DNA of 64,000 nucleotides from Helicostylum pulchrum (lineage: Eukaryota > Mucoromycota > Mucoromycetes > Mucorales > Mucoraceae): positions 271,507 to 335,506 of the forward strand of contig JAIXMO010000035.1 in assembly GCA_025677825.1 (NCBI GenBank), read 5' to 3'. Position numbers and translations under genes: made by a program. Every line of letters begins with the position of its first letter. Within the stretch, counting starts at the first letter, position 1. A model generated the notes under the pieces. The model was not told where the DNA came from. It worked only from the letters and a program-made list of their open reading frames with translations, and searched no databases. This document shows, piece by piece, positions 1-13,600 of this stretch.

Positions 1-705
1 TTATACCCCTTCCCATTTCCTTTTGTCCATATATAACTGTTATATTCTTTCCTTATATTATTATTCCTTTTTTCTTTTTTACATATTGTACTTTAAAACT
101 CCTTCTCGCCCCCCCTTGCCTTTCATTTTTTACAATCTCACTTTTCTCACACTAACACACACACACACACATACACACACACACACTTTTCTACCCAAAA
201 AAAAAAATTCCTTGTATTTGCTGATACTGTGAAGCAATACACTTGTTTGTATTTTTATATGATACAATTATTATGTACTATTTTTTTCCCTCTCTCTTCC
301 TTTGTACTACCTCAAACAATAACACACAGGTCAATAATAATATGACTCCTTCCTATTTCCCTTAATAAAATCTTGTTTAGATATGAAACCAACCTGTGAT
401 TTATTATTTGTTGTTGACAGAATTAAATGTTGCAAATAAAGAAAAAAGAAAAAATATTATCTCTAAAAAAACACGTATTAAAAAAGAGAAGAGGGCCCTT
501 TTTGTGTCTGTGCATTTTTTTAAAATGCGTGTGCGAAAAAAAAAAAAAAAAGATATTGTTTATTATTAATATTAATAAAAAAGGGATACATTGATTAAAA
601 TAAGCATGTTTAAGTTGGGAATGATACTTGTACCAGCGAATAAACACATAATATTAAATTTTGTAATAAACAACCCCTTTTGACACGAAATGTTTCATTT
701 ATTAT
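1..705. other. AT-rich spacer, no gene seen
   Basis: No supported gene. The stretch holds a CA-dinucleotide tract at about 151-185 and long A or T runs. The short open frames here are low-complexity and not convincing. It probably contains the 3' flank of the minus-strand gene that ends at 706. Confidence 0.6.
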
Positions 706-1726
706 TTACAAAAAAAAGTGAGTATTTATTCTACTAGAATCATGAACTGCCATTTCATGTAGCTTGTAATGATTTAGTTCCTGTTTAATAAGCTGCGCTA
801 AATTAGGTGTAAGTCGAGTACAAACTGCTTCTGGGTCCGAACTACGATCGTATTCAACTCTAGACCATGTTTCATGTACGTTTACATATTTATTAAACTT
901 GATACCTCTTTTCGTTATCGTCGTCGTCTCATCTGTAAATAGTTCCGTAGATTTCTTTCTCTTTAATACCATGTGTGAAAATCGTTTCTTGGAAGGTGAA
1001 ATCATAGCGGACCATCGTTTCTTTCTGTCAATAACACTAGTAGGTCGTGCTGGTGGATTTGCGTAACTTGTTACTACTCTCTTTTTCAAGCAACTCTTTA
1101 CTTTATTTTCCATCACTGGTTTACTAGATCGTTTTGTAAATGACGCTGTAGATAATCCACATGAATTTCGATTATAAGTTTTGCTGGATCGTGAAGAGCC
1201 TGTAGCGGCTGCCGTAGTGGTAGATGAACACATTGAATCAATGGAAGGTGAAGTCCATCTTTCATTGGTTGAAAATACTGGTAAAGACGATTGCATTAAT
1301 ATTTGTTGTTTATCAACTTTACTGATACGAAAAACTCGTTTCACTCTAGATTTAATTGCTGAATACTTGGAGCGGGTAGTAACGACTGGAATTGTAGTGC
1401 TGGAATGATTCGAGGATGGACATGCTGGTTCTAAATAAGATTGAATAATCGAATGATGTTTATAGTTGTCGCTACTATTGTCAATATCGTCAAGCCAATC
1501 GTTATTAATATGCGGTAACGTCTTGCTTGTTACTGTTACTTCGCTTGTATTATCTTTATAAAAATCTTGACTTTTACGGTAATCCTATACGCAAAAATTA
1601 AAATGAATTAAAAAATCGAGACTTTTTTATAGCGCAGAAAGGGAGTTTTTTTTTTTTTACATGATTGAGTGATAAAATATTAATACCGTGAATAATTGTT
1701 TCTGTTGTAGATTTAGTTGTAGTCAT
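706..1726 (-). CDS. Bni4/Afr1-like protein with conserved C-terminal block
   Basis: Two exons, 1661-1726 and 706-1584, give about 314 aa. The start ATG at 1726 and the intron (GTAAAA donor, TATAG acceptor) were chosen because they keep phase. Most of the protein is Ser/Thr/Lys-rich and looks disordered. The last ~65 residues are well ordered in composition: a KFNKYVNVHETWSR stretch, then EYDRSSDP, LTPNLAQLIKQELN and a terminal NTHFFL. This block resembles the C-terminal block of fungal septin-associated, protein-phosphatase-1-binding proteins of the Bni4/Afr1 type, which position Glc7 at the bud neck or growth site. The family match is from memory of that block and is tentative; a function in cell-wall or septum placement is inference. 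It is divergently transcribed from the CK1 gene across a 2-kb spacer. Confidence 0.6.
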
Positions 1727-3645
1727 AGAGAGAGAGAAAATTAAATTGAAAGTGTAATAGAAAAAAAAAATTTAAAATGAAAAAAAGTAAAGGTCGATTT
1801 ATAGTTGATAAAAGAAAAATGATTGAATAAAATGAGTGTAAGGGGTTTTTTGGTTTATTATTACCTGTTTATTGTATAAAAGAAAAGAAAAAGTAAAAAA
1901 AAAAAAAGCGTAAACAAGAAAAAGAAGTGCGATAATATACAAAATAAATAAATAAATAGTTTCTATACTTATTACTATTTGGCCCTTTCTCCCTTAACTT
2001 CGGTTTATACATATAAAATAGTTGGAATGATGGGGATTTTTTTTCTTCTCGTTTTGGCAACCTGATGAAATTCATTTTTACTAAGTAGTCGTCATATTAG
2101 AAGATCTTTTTTTTACAAGCAAATAATGAAAGGCGTCCTTCTAAAATGCCGACTTTTGGCGTCATTGGTATACAGTAAAGGTCTTTTTATAGTGGCACAA
2201 CAAACCGGATCTTGTTTATGTTATATATTTCAATGTTGACAATGAATCATGGACAATATTACCTTTTTGACTGCAGATCATTGTTTAGTTAGTCGCTGCT
2301 ATCAACCTACTTATTCAATCCGTCTTGCAATATATATATATATAAATTCTTGTCATATTAGGATCTCCTATGCTAAATTAATACAATAGATCCCTTAACA
2401 AAACTCGGTAGATCTTCAGATATCCTCCAAATATTATATTTCATTGCTTGCTTAAAAGCCGATATATATATTATATATTTTAGGAGAATATATATATACT
2501 TTGAGCATATTACTAGTTTGCATAATTTATATTGACATATAAGCTCTCTCTCTCTTTGTTCCTGTTGTTTCTCTATACATCTTTTACATTATTTTTACTT
2601 TTATATACATATATTTGTATGTTGTTCTCTCTTTTTTTTTATTATTCTTGTATTCTGTACACTTATACACGTAAATCTTCTGATTAAGTAAAGTACTGAT
2701 AAATATAGAGAAGAAAAAAGTTGAGGGATTAGAAAATTTAATCAGCCCCCCTTGAAAGCTCCTCACAAATAATAGCTGAGTTGGGAAGAAAAAGAGCAAA
2801 TGATACAACATTTTAAGCTGAAACAGGTTATATTGAATCATTTTCGAGTCCTAATCGTTACTACTGTATCAGTACAGTAGTCTTTTTTTCTGATATTCTC
2901 CTCGTCAAAAAAAAAAAAAAAAGTTAATAAAAAGAAAGAGAGTATTTATTGCTTTAAAACGTAAACTAATGCACATGTATGATAGTGTATGAGAGTCATT
3001 GGAATATTTACAAAGCTGCATTTGTTATCAGATGAAATACAGTCATTTGTGTAGCACTGAGGAAGCACCTTTTATTTATTTTGTAGTACTAACTTGGCGT
3101 TAATACACATGTTGAGAGGATACAATATCAATAAATTATGCTATTGGTTGCCAAAAAAAAAAAAAAAAAAAAAAAACTAGACACCGATAAAAAGATAACA
3201 GCTCACATTAAATCTCGAGTGTTTTGCGGTTTGTTGAAGATCTTGTTTCGACAAGAGTTAAAATTCCAGTTTATCGGATATATAAGATTTAGCATGTCTT
3301 GGGTTGCAAAAAAAAAGCAATCGCCTTAACAACAAAACCGAAAAAAAAAAAAAAAAAAAAAAAAAAACTTTTATGTGGTTACTTGATCCCAAAGAATAAT
3401 GCGTTCATCCAACTGACAGCCAATCAATTGGGTACGCTACGGGAGAAGGTGTACGTCTAACCAATAAAAAGCTATTTACTGCTTTAATAGTGACGTTGTC
3501 CAAATTTTTTTTTAGCATGTTGAACCTGTAATTGGATAGCCTAACCTCGAGGTTTTCCTTTTAAAAATAATAAAATTTTTCCATCTTGCTTTTTTTTTTT
3601 TGTTTTTTTTTCTAGTGTTTTTTTTTTTATTGAAGTGGTTGAGCA
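1727..3645. other. Spacer between two divergent genes
   Basis: About 1.9 kb with no supported gene. It contains A runs at about 3151-3175 and 3340-3366 and TA-rich tracts near 2330-2345 and 2463-2500. Short open frames are low-complexity. It must contain the promoters of the flanking divergent genes. Confidence 0.55.
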
Positions 3646-3657
3646 TTATATATATAA
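3646..3657 (+). promoter_or_regulatory. TATA-like box of the CK1 gene
   Basis: A TATATATAAA-like stretch lies about 35-40 bp upstream of the chosen ATG at 3689, a plausible core promoter position for a gene with a very short leader. Functional use is inference. Confidence 0.4.
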
Positions 3658-3688
3658 ACATCATCTGAATATAAAATAGAAAGCATTA

Positions 3689-5944
3689 ATGTCGTTAGAA
3701 GGAAGAGAGATTATAATTGGTTCCAAGTATAAGCTTGGTAGAAAGATTGGTGCAGGTTCTTTTGGTGAAATTTACTTGGGTAAAAAAAATAATAATAATT
3801 ATAAACAAAGCATCATCTCTCTTTAAATTAACAACATTATTTTACTCTAGGTACAAATATTATGAGTGGAGAAGACATTGCAGTCAAGTTAGAGAGTATT
3901 CGTGCAGCTCATCCTCAGTTAGAATACGAAGCTAGAGTTTACAAGACACTGGCTGGTGGAGTTGGTATTCCTTTTGTTAGATGGTATGGAAGAGAAGGCG
4001 ATTTCAATGTGCTCGTGATGGACTTGTTAGGTCCTTCTATGGAAGACTTATTTAACTATTGTAAACGTCGCTTTTCTTTAAAGACAGTTTTATTACTTGC
4101 TGATCAATTGGTAAGCATATACGAAGAAATATATTTATCCAATCAAATTATTAAACTTCCCTTATTTAGTTGTCACGCGTAGAATATGTCCATTCAAAGG
4201 GTAATAAACATTTATATATTCACACACCCCACTTTGTCCCCCTCCCCCTTACTAATCTCCAATTTTCTTTTTATAGGGTTCATTCATAGAGATATTAAAC
4301 CTGATAACTTTTTAATGGGTATTGGTAAACGTGGTAATCAGGTTAATATGATCGATTTTGGTTTAGCAAAGAGATTTAGAGACCCAAAGAGTAATGTACA
4401 TATACCCTACAGAGAGAACAAGAATTTAACGGGTACACCACGTTATGCAAGTGTCAACACTCACTTGGGGATAGGTAAATATATATATATATATGTATAT
4501 ATTTTAAAACACGCTATTTAATAGTAACAATTATATAGAACAATCACGGCGTGATGATCTTGAATCACTTGGATATATCCTGGTGTATTTCTGTAGAGGT
4601 CAATTACCTTGGCAGGGAATTAGAGCTAGAACAAAGAAAGAAAAATATGATAAGATTATGGAAAAGAAGATGACTACACCTGCAGACGCATTATGTCGTG
4701 GTTTGCATCAAGAGTTTGCAATATACCTTAATTATGTCAGATCCCTTCGTTTTGACGATAAACCTGATTATTCCTATCTTCGTAAATTGTTTAGAGACTT
4801 ATTTGTTCGTGAAGGTTTTCAATATGATTATGTCTTTGATTGGACTATTCGTAAACTGGTAAAATAATAATAATAATTCTGATTTAAACTCTTTTGTATC
4901 CCTTTATAATATAAAAATATATCTAACAAAAAAAGTCTTAATAATATTTTTATAGCAGGAAAAAAAGGCTGCTTATCCACCTGATGCAAACCCAGCTCAG
5001 AATTATAATCCTACCTCTACCCCGTTTGAAGCAAGTCCAAGAAGATTACCTACTGGTGCACCACTTCCTTCTGCTAATCTTAGAGCCCCTTATCGTTCAG
5101 AAACTAAATCACCTGAAACCTCAAAACGTTTAGACGATGTGATGCTTCAATATCAACAACAACAAAAAATGTTGCAACATAAACCAGCCTATTTCTCTGG
5201 CGGCCCTATTATCACAACTCAACAAGCCCAACAAGCCCAACAAGCCCAACAAGCCCAACAGCAACAACATCAACAAAGTCAACAAATAGCCCAACAGCAA
5301 CAGCAACAACAGCAACAACAACAGCAACAACCTGCGACTTATCAAGATCCATATGCATCTCATTTAGGTTATGCTGGTACTGGTGGGGGTAGAGTATTGG
5401 TTAGAGATAATCAACTACAACAACAACAGCAACAGCAGCAACAACAGCAACAACAGCAACAACAACATCAATTACAACAGCAACAGCAACAACAATTGGG
5501 TGCTAAATATGAAAGAAAAAGAGTATTAGCTGATGAAGTGAACCCAATTGAACCAAATATTGCTGACCCTCTCTTTTCTGTTAAAAGAACACATTTTCAT
5601 GCTCCAACAGGTTCATCCAGTAGTAGAGTGTAAGTTTATACATAAATTCATTTCCCCATTGCGTTTGCTAAATATTACTAGTTTACGTAGTCAAACGAAA
5701 GCAAGCCACGGTTCTCCACATCAACAACAACAATACTTGAATAACTCGACATTTCATCCTGATACCACCTCACCTTCTTATCTTGCTGATACAAATGAGA
5801 ATAATAATCAAAACCAAAATACAAATAATAACATGATCTATCACAATGACATACAAGCAATGATGGACGAACGTAAGTTATTTTATTTTTTTGCAAGTAA
5901 CTTAAACTAGTTAATCTAACCTCTACTTAGCAGGTTTCCTTTAA
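3689..5944 (+). CDS. Casein kinase I, delta/epsilon (HRR25/Hhp) type, with Q-rich tail
   Basis: Eight exons by my reading: 3689-3779, 3851-4110, 4170-4200, 4277-4474, 4539-4858, 4956-5629, 5682-5872 and 5931-5944, about 592 aa in one continuous phase. The kinase domain fills residues ~10-290: glycine loop [11 protein letters not shown], the VAIK-lysine region DIAVKLE, catalytic loop [10 protein letters not shown], metal-binding DFGLAKRF, and the CK1-specific activation region with [19 protein letters not shown] and LPWQG. CK1 kinases phosphorylate primed acidic Ser/Thr sites and act in growth, DNA repair and vesicle traffic. The C-terminal ~300 residues are unusual in composition: four QQA units, two long glutamine runs encoded by mixed CAA/CAG, then an Asn/Gln-rich end. 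The last exon is 11-14 nt; TAG|CAG or CAG|GT acceptors give the same stop. Confidence 0.93.
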
Positions 5945-6143
5945 AAAGAAAAGAAAATCAAAACGGAAGAAGAAAAAAGATAAAAAACAGATATACATAA
6001 AAAAAGAAAGATGTTCTCTTATTTTAAAACCCATTAAACATAAAAAAGAAAAAAAAAATCTACACATATACATGTATCCTTTTTTTTTTGGCGCTACTAC
6101 CACCATAGAAATTAATTTGTTTGTTTATTGTTATTTTTTATCC

Positions 6144-6899
6144 ATGGTTTTAAAAGAAATATATATCACTCGACACGGTTTTCGCGAAGACTGGGTTAAC
6201 CCTAATCCTCCTTTACCTACTCATTTGCCTAACGATCCCGCTCTGTCAGAAGTTGGTAGACTTCAAGCAAAAGAATTAACTGCTTTTTTAAAAGGCAAGT
6301 CCATTGACCGCATTTACTCATCCCCATTCTACCGTGTATTAGAATCCGTTTACCCTCTCGTTGAAGAATGTAATACCCCACTCTTCATTGACAACACCAT
6401 GGCGTAAGCTTTTCTTTTTAAAAAATATATCATTAAAATAACTCGTCTCGTCCAATATAGTGAATGGTACGGTTTATCTCACGGTCATTATCCTCCATGT
6501 GCTCCTGCCACAGAGTTAAAAGAATTATTCCCCAAGCTCGATATAGAACATCATACATCCAGCATTCCTTTACCTACCGACGCCGAAACTGCTCACGATT
6601 GTCATTTACGTGTAAAAAAAGGTTTAGACAAGTTGATAGACACATTAGATTCTGATACAGAATCACCTCAAACAATTTTGCTGTCTGGTCATGCCGCCAG
6701 CGTTATTTGTGTTGTACGAGCTTTATTAAACGATGCCCATTATCCTGTACGTAGCGGTACCTGCTCGTTATCCCACGTTATACGTCAACCCGATAATAGC
6801 TGGAAATTGGTATCGAACGGTGATTGCAGTCATTTAAGTGGAGGCGAGCAAAGATCTTGGATGTTCTCTGGTGATGTTCCTGACTACGAGTTAAAATAA
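6144..6899 (+). CDS. Histidine-phosphatase (phosphoglycerate-mutase-like) protein, Tfc7/tau55-like
   Basis: Two exons, 6144-6403 and 6461-6899, 232 aa. The N-terminus has the histidine-phosphatase signature ITRHGFRED, followed by LSEVGRLQAKEL, RIYSSPFYR and a second histidine in LLSGHAASV, so the catalytic RHG and second-half H are present. Closest in my memory are fungal proteins of the TFIIIC tau55/Tfc7 type, which join this fold to a short C-terminal extension; here the C-terminus carries SNGDCSHLSGGEQRSW, consistent with that group. Whether it acts in RNA polymerase III transcription or is only a metabolic phosphatase cannot be told from sequence. ATG 6144 was preferred because it begins directly at the conserved KEIYITRHG strand. 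Confidence 0.8.
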
Positions 6900-6999
6900 C
6901 GTTCCCCAGCACACACGCACACACACACATGCTACCCTCTCTCTCTTTTTTTTTTTTGGGAATAATAAAACGTACTCTTTTTATTATACTACAACTTAT

Positions 7000-7470
7000 T
7001 CAATCCTTGTCTCCCAAAGATTTCTTTACTTCAGTTCTTAATTCATAAAGTTGTCCTAATTGTTCATCGCTCATCTTTTCTAATAAATCAGCACCCATTT
7101 TCTTTCCCCAACCGTCGGTAGGTGTATTGAAGCTTCTAACAAGAGGATCATGAGAAGGTGCAACAGAATCCTCGGGAAGTGGGGCAGTTTGATTCTGCAT
7201 CATGTCTAAATATCTAAGCAATGGGAAAACAATAAATTACTCTGCACGTTCTAAAGAAATTTATGTGCATGCTTACGATTGCCATTGAGAGACAAACCCA
7301 ACAATATGTGCAGGGTTATCAATACTCTTGTGTCTTTGGAACTCGGCTTTAACATAGTCATCTCCTAATGCTCGCATAGCGGCTGGCAACATGCGGTGCG
7401 AGCGCAAAATTTCTCGGTAAAGTTTAAGAGGGGCCATCAAGACCTGTGATTGACGTGCAACATTCGACAT
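7000..7470 (-). CDS. Succinate dehydrogenase assembly factor 3 (Acn9/SDHAF3, LYR family)
   Basis: Two exons, 7277-7470 and 7000-7213, 135 aa. Residues ~15-60 carry the ACN9 pattern: LKLYREILRSHRMLP with the LYR tripeptide, then MRALGDDYVKAEFQRHK and a QW element spanning the splice junction. This family works in the mitochondrial matrix and protects the iron-sulphur subunit of complex II during assembly. The short basic N-terminus fits a mitochondrial import signal. The C-terminal ~50 residues (GWGKKMGADL, LYELRTEV) form the expected helical tail. Divergent CDSs do not overlap; the gene converges on the Tfc7-like gene with only ~100 bp between stops. Confidence 0.9.
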
Positions 7471-9422
7471 ATTTTTTTATTGTGTATTGGTTTAGATAAA
7501 AAAAAACAAAAAGAATACCCTGCAAATGCAACACAGGCTGTCAATTGGAGTAATGATTATCCGCCCACTTGAGGCGGAGTAAAATATAAGAATCAGACTC
7601 AAGATGTTTTCATTTTACAATAAGAAAAAAGGCGTTGGAGTGCAATCATACTAGGTTAATTAGTATTTGTACGTAATATAAAGTAAGTAAGGGATATATT
7701 ATTAACTATGGTACTATGTCTGATGTATTAGACAAAAACATTGTAGAGTTGCAATTATATTGTTCTCTCTGCCCACTCATGTTTATACTAGGGTTATTAA
7801 ATAACTCACGGGCTCAGTAAAAAAAAAAGTCAAGTTGAAACCCTTCGTGTTTGAGCTCCAAAGATCAAGGAAGTATTGCTAAAATGATGTCTTTAAAGTC
7901 CGTAGTAGTACTCAAATTAGAATAGTGAAACCGTTTGTATTTTTCGTTTTTATTTTTTTTATGATGTAGATGGATTTATTCAGATCTTTATTAAACACGC
8001 CCTTAATAACAAGGTGGGTGGCCAGACGTACGTCGTCATGTCTCCGAGCCAGAAGGCAAGGAGCTTGATCGTATAAAGCCGGGAAAAGTATCATCATTAT
8101 TTCCATGAAATGGAAGGATCAAAGTTCCATCAATTGCAATTGAAAAAAATATTTGAAAAATTATTTTTGACCATACAACTTGTGGGATTTTTTTTTTAAT
8201 GCAGTTTTTTTTTTTCTTTTCTTTAATTTATACATTTGTTAGAGCTTATCAAATGTAGTACAGTGCATACTTATTTACTTTTTTTAATTTTTTGCAGTTG
8301 TAAACGTAGTTTTTGGAGTTTTTGTCCCAAAAAAATTTTTTATAAAAAGGAATATTCAAGTTCAGTAGCGTAGTAATCAAATATATTTTTTTTCGTCTGA
8401 AAAAAATACACCACAAGTCTTGTTCAAATGACAGGGCGAGGATTTAAAATGTGTTGTGTTTTTATTCCTCGCAATTTTTTTTTAACATTTTCGTCTACTC
8501 ATGTCCTCATTATAAGCTATACTCGATGATTTACAGCTCTATCCAAGCCCTAATAATTTGGATAGGTCGCAACCATATAAAAGTTTTCAGATTAGTATTC
8601 AGTTTAGCAAAAATCGTATCTAAAAAAAAACTCTTTCGCTATCTATCATCTCCCTCTTTCTTAATTTGCTTATACTTGTTTACATAATATTTTCGATTCC
8701 ATTGATATTTAAAATAGAACGATCCAATTTTAGAGATGGCCGGATATATTATTTGATACATCGTAAATTAGATGTATGCTCCTTATATGTTAGAGTATAT
8801 CATATAATATTTTCAGCGATTGATGAACTAAATATTACAAAAGCAAAGCTTAGTAAGTTTTTCTAAATTATTCGTATCGATTAAAAGCTTGCCGTGATAT
8901 AATATGGAGATATACTTCAAGTGCCAAAAGTTTTTTATGCAAAAAAAAAACCAGTAATAAGGTACGTATTGTAGTTAAAAAAACAACAGTTTTGTCTAGC
9001 CTCCTTGATACCAAATGGTTGCGATATATATATTTGCTTTGTTTATCTAGTATGTACAAATTTAACAAATCCCGTTTATCAACATATTATACTTTTTCAA
9101 AGGAATCAGAAATTATACGAGATTGCCGGCATTTGAATGGCGGTTTAAACTTTATTTTAAATGTGATACAATAGTTGAACCATGGACAGGTTACAGTCAG
9201 TACCCGTGTAGTACGTCACTCAAGATGATTTATTTTTTCCTTGTGTTCTTTTCATGTGCTCTTAATTTTTCACACTGACATAAACGCTATTATTTTTAAA
9301 ATATATGGATGTCGGAAAAAGGGAAATATGGGAATTTATTTATATAAGGAAAATATTAACATTTTTTTTTTAAATAATCAACAGGATTTTTAAAAATAAT
9401 TTTTTTGTACAATGAGCTACAC
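7471..9422. other. Two-kb spacer with no supported gene
   Basis: AT-rich, many homopolymer runs. The only stretch with coding-like composition is the minus-strand frame at 7912-8106 (listed separately). Nothing else on either strand is convincing. Confidence 0.5.
7912..8106 (-). pseudogene. Possible coding fragment of unknown origin
   Basis: A 64-codon frame whose first ~40 residues have balanced protein-like composition (PCLLARRHDDVRLATHLV, then KGVFNKDLN) before it becomes low-complexity. It is not linked to any neighbouring exon by good splice sites. I do not recognise it. It may be a scrap of a decayed repeat or simply chance. Confidence 0.2.
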
Positions 9423-10692
9423 CTAGATACCTCCTCTAACTAATAAGGCATCAAATACAGCAAGGATGGTCCACTTTCTGTTCTCAGCTTCAGGGAACAC
9501 TACTGAACGTTCAGAATAGAAGACTTCATCATCAACCTCCTCGGACTTACGGGGAAGACAATGCATGAAAATCCAATCACTCTTGGCACCACCACGGGCA
9601 GCCAAGTCATTTGTAACTTGGTAGCCGGCAAATTCTGCGAGACGCTTCTTCTTTTCTTCTTCTTGACCCATACTGACCCTATTTAATGTGTCCCGGATTA
9701 ATAAACATTTCAAAAACAAAATCTCTTTCATTTTAAAAAGAACTTACCAAGTATCTGTTACAATAACATCACAATCTTTGATAGCTTCTTCAGGGCTAGT
9801 AGTGAAGAAAACAGTAGCACCAGTCTTTTTGGCATCAGCTTGAGCGATATCAATGACATCTTGATCGCAGGTATAACCTGGAGGGCAGGCAGCGGAAACA
9901 CTAATACCACACTTTGGGAAAGCAACAAGAATTTCTTGAAGGATATTATTAGCATCACCAACCCATGCAACCTTTAAACCCTTCAAGGTTTCGCGGGGAT
10001 GTTGGGTATGAGCAGAGTAAACGCCAGCAGGGACATTGTTCTTCTTGTTGTGATAGACCTCATGAAGAGTCATTAAATCAGCCAATATTTGAGTAGGATG
10101 ATACTTGTCAGATAAGGCATTAACTACTGGTACTGCAGATTCTTTAGCGAGAGTCTATTTTTTTATTGAAAAAAAAAGTTAGATAGATGATCTTTAAGAA
10201 TTTCCATATACAGCTTCTATTTTATCATAGACACTGTATACTATAGTTTGGTCATACCTCGATTTCATGATGTCCGCCAACACGAGCCATAATACCATCA
10301 ACCATTGAGCTGACGACACGAGTGGTATCGAGCAAAGACTCATTGACACCAAGTTGAATGTCTTGACCGCCCAAGAACATAGCATTACCACCTATTATAC
10401 ATATATAAAATGTCAAAAAAAGAAAAGCCTGCACAAATCCAGAATGTTATTTACCTAAATATCCAACGGCGGTTTCTGTAGCGACACGAGTACGAGTTGA
10501 TCTCTTAGAGAAGAGAAGACCGACAGTCTTACCATCCAAAGGACGTTCAGTTCTAGCCTTGGGATAATTATACTTTGACTCAACCTTGAATTGAATTGAA
10601 CGGTCAACTAAATCAAAAAGTTGTTCGGCGGTATAATCAGCAGTGGTGATAAAGTGCTTAGGCTTGGTAGCGTTAATTTGAATTGCAGACAT
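9423..10692 (-). CDS. Ornithine carbamoyltransferase
   Basis: Four exons: 10455-10692, 10258-10391, 9748-10154 and 9423-9678, 344 aa with all junctions in phase. It carries the carbamoyl-phosphate-binding SKRSTRTR motif (residues ~68-75), the [16 protein letters not shown] block, [14 protein letters not shown], the HCLPR motif near the C-terminus and [11 protein letters not shown], which contains the ornithine-loop SMG. The enzyme condenses carbamoyl phosphate and ornithine to citrulline in arginine synthesis, normally in mitochondria. The N-terminal extension before the first conserved helix is short (~25 residues), so import would need a brief presequence. The residue after MARV in the loop is G where other families often have Y, a minor variation. 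Confidence 0.96.
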
Positions 10693-13600
10693 TTTAACTT
10701 GATGAAATAAAAAAAGTTGAGAGAGAAACAAAAAGTGATTTAAATTGTATAAAGAAAAAGGCAATGAAATAATCTAAGCTTATTATATACTATTTTTTTG
10801 GTACGCGGAGTAAATAATAACAATCCGATCGGCTGTTATCTTAAATTTCTAACTTTGGGAGAATCCAATTTTTTTACCCCAGATTTGTAGAGAAACTGTG
10901 ACTCATATTGTACCTTTATCATCCTGAGTCACATTGTATTTTTTTATTTTTTTTTTGGTATACATTTAACCATTACCATATCATTTCCTTTCTTTAATCC
11001 CTTTTTTTACCTTTTTATCTCTCATTCTTACTCATTTGTATGCTTGTTTCTCATATTTATTCTTTATCTGTACATGTTACTCTTTGTTAAACTGTATGGG
11101 TCATGCATAGCATTACAGAAACAAAAAAAGTATTCTAATGTATTTGAACTCAGATGTAGGTTGCTTTTTGGTAACCTTCCCCACACCTTTGACAAAAAAC
11201 TGGATTACGTATATATCAACCTCCGCTATAGTAGAAAAGTGCTTGGTACTTTCTAAACGAATGATATCGTAATACCTTACTTGTGTGATAGACAACAAGT
11301 TTTTTTTGCCCTTTTGATTTATGATATAGTTATTAGAAAAAGATTTGGGATATATTTCCAGACTTGCCTAATGTAGCTTGCCGTGATTGGTCAAAAGATT
11401 TAGCACCTTAGCATAATCATTTAAGCTGGAACCTTTTGTATGTTTCAAGGGGGGGGGGATGCTTTTTGTTTATCTCTCGGAGATACTATATTTAGTACAA
11501 ATATATTTTCTACGGAGAAAGTCGATACAGTAACTTGACATAATAAAATATAACATTCATGTTAAATATAACCGAGATACATCAGTGATACAACAACAAA
11601 AAGCATAGCAGTACAAGTTTATTAGAGTATGTCCAAGACATGTAGCATGTACTATTTATTATGATTGCTTACATTTTCACGTCATGTACGTATTATGGTT
11701 AGTAGATGATACAACCATAAAAAAATAATTAAAGTTAGTGTGATCAGCTATATTTTTTTAGGTACCAAACATTTTTATTTATACATAAAGCGTCATTTGT
11801 TTTTCTCTATTTACTAAAGATTAGCAATACGACTATCGAGGCTTCTTTGCTTTTTTGTAATTGAACACCAACGCATGCGAGACATGTAATATAAAAAGCC
11901 AAAAATTAAATTAAAACATTTATCTTATCGTATTTAGAGTAATTAAAACAGTGTTTATTTGTATGCTCTTTATTTACTAAACTATAACGTTATATGATAT
12001 AAATTTCTCTATGATACTATTTAAACATGAAATTTGACGTAGGATTAAATATTTAATTATCAAGAGCTGATCAAAACAGAATATCCTATTCATTTATGAC
12101 GCCGTATTAATGGTGGATTGTTATACAACTTTATAGGTACGCGTAATGGTGTCTGATGGTTTGACAGTTGAATGGTAATATACATTGCTATGATTGGATA
12201 GAATGCGTATAAACCGATGAACATAGCCTTAAGATTTGTAAGGTTTATCTTTTTAGATAGTTCGCCGAAACATAGCCCTGAAATAGCTTTTCCTTATTAG
12301 AAAATTTCCCTTTTTCTTCTAAAATGCATTTTACAGTTTTTATGCAGATGAAGCTATTCGGAAAAAAATATGCAAACGTCTTTTAGAGGTTAAAATTAAG
12401 ATAACTGCTAGTAATATGCATTAGTCACTAGGAAAAATCGTATGAAATCCGAGAAAATACACGACAAATGGTATCGCCTTACGATTTCTAAGAAGGCACG
12501 AATAACTTTGTTACGCCTGGGCATATCCATATTCTACTGTCATATATTAGTATGCCCTCCTTATGTCACTTCTAACCGCTGTCTTCCTGGGAAGATACGG
12601 AAATGTTGTGGGCCCTCCCACTACCACACAAAGTTTTTAAAGCCTTGTGGGGACTAATTATCGTTAAAGTGCGTTACTAAGCAACACTTTTTAGTTGGGG
12701 TCCTACGGCCAGGTCCTTATCTAGTATCTATCACTTTTAAACCGAAATAAACCAATAACTATTCATCTCTCGTACCCTTAAATGACCATTGTGGACAGCT
12801 ATACAAGATATACACTTTATTACGACGGCGTCTCCTATGGGTAGCACTATATACTCGACATACAGACAGCAGTGATGACATACCAGTGGACTGCATTCTC
12901 TCACTTCAGTACTTTTTATATCAAACTAAATAAACCCCCTCAAAAGAGCTTTCGAAAGAGTATCTTAAATACCATAGCATGTCTCTATTCGAGTAGTTAG
13001 TTTCTAGCTTGCTATTTGCAATACAACAAAATTACCCGTTTTTATTATTTTCTTTAAAGTCAATATACGCCGCAGCAGCAAAGGGAAAAACTTTAAGACA
13101 CATACCGGGCATTTGAATTCAATGGGAGTACTAAACCCGAAAAATACAGCTTCTAGAGGATGTGATACAATTTCCCTTTTTTTTATATATGCTCCTTACG
13201 TAATCCAGCGGCGTAATAATTGATTACTTTCGTCATAGTCTTGTAAATCACTTAGTAAATACAAGGAGTTGATTTGTTAGTTTTCAAACAGCATTACTAA
13301 GAAACATATAGCACCGGGAAAAAATCACTTCAACAAGGTACAAAAAAAATCCCTTCCAATCATTTACAATTAGGTAAACTTACAATAAGGACCGACATAC
13401 AGTTTTTTTTCTATGTGTGTTGTATTCGGTTTATATAGTGCAATATTTATTGGCATTATAATACACGTTGTACATAATTGATGAGAGAAATACGGAAGTT
13501 TTTTCGTCCTAGTAGCATAGAAATATATGTTTTGTTGGGTGATCAGTCATTCACATACAAAAACAATTCCCCGGAAGGGGCTATAGCCAGGCTGGGAGAA

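Noticed and set aside
23..232. 69-codon frame at the window start
   Set aside because: Low-complexity Tyr/Phe and His-Thr (CA repeat) sequence without coding character.
5130..5363. Leu-rich frame on the minus strand opposite the CK1 glutamine tract
   Set aside because: It is the antisense reading of CAA/CAG repeats inside a well supported exon.
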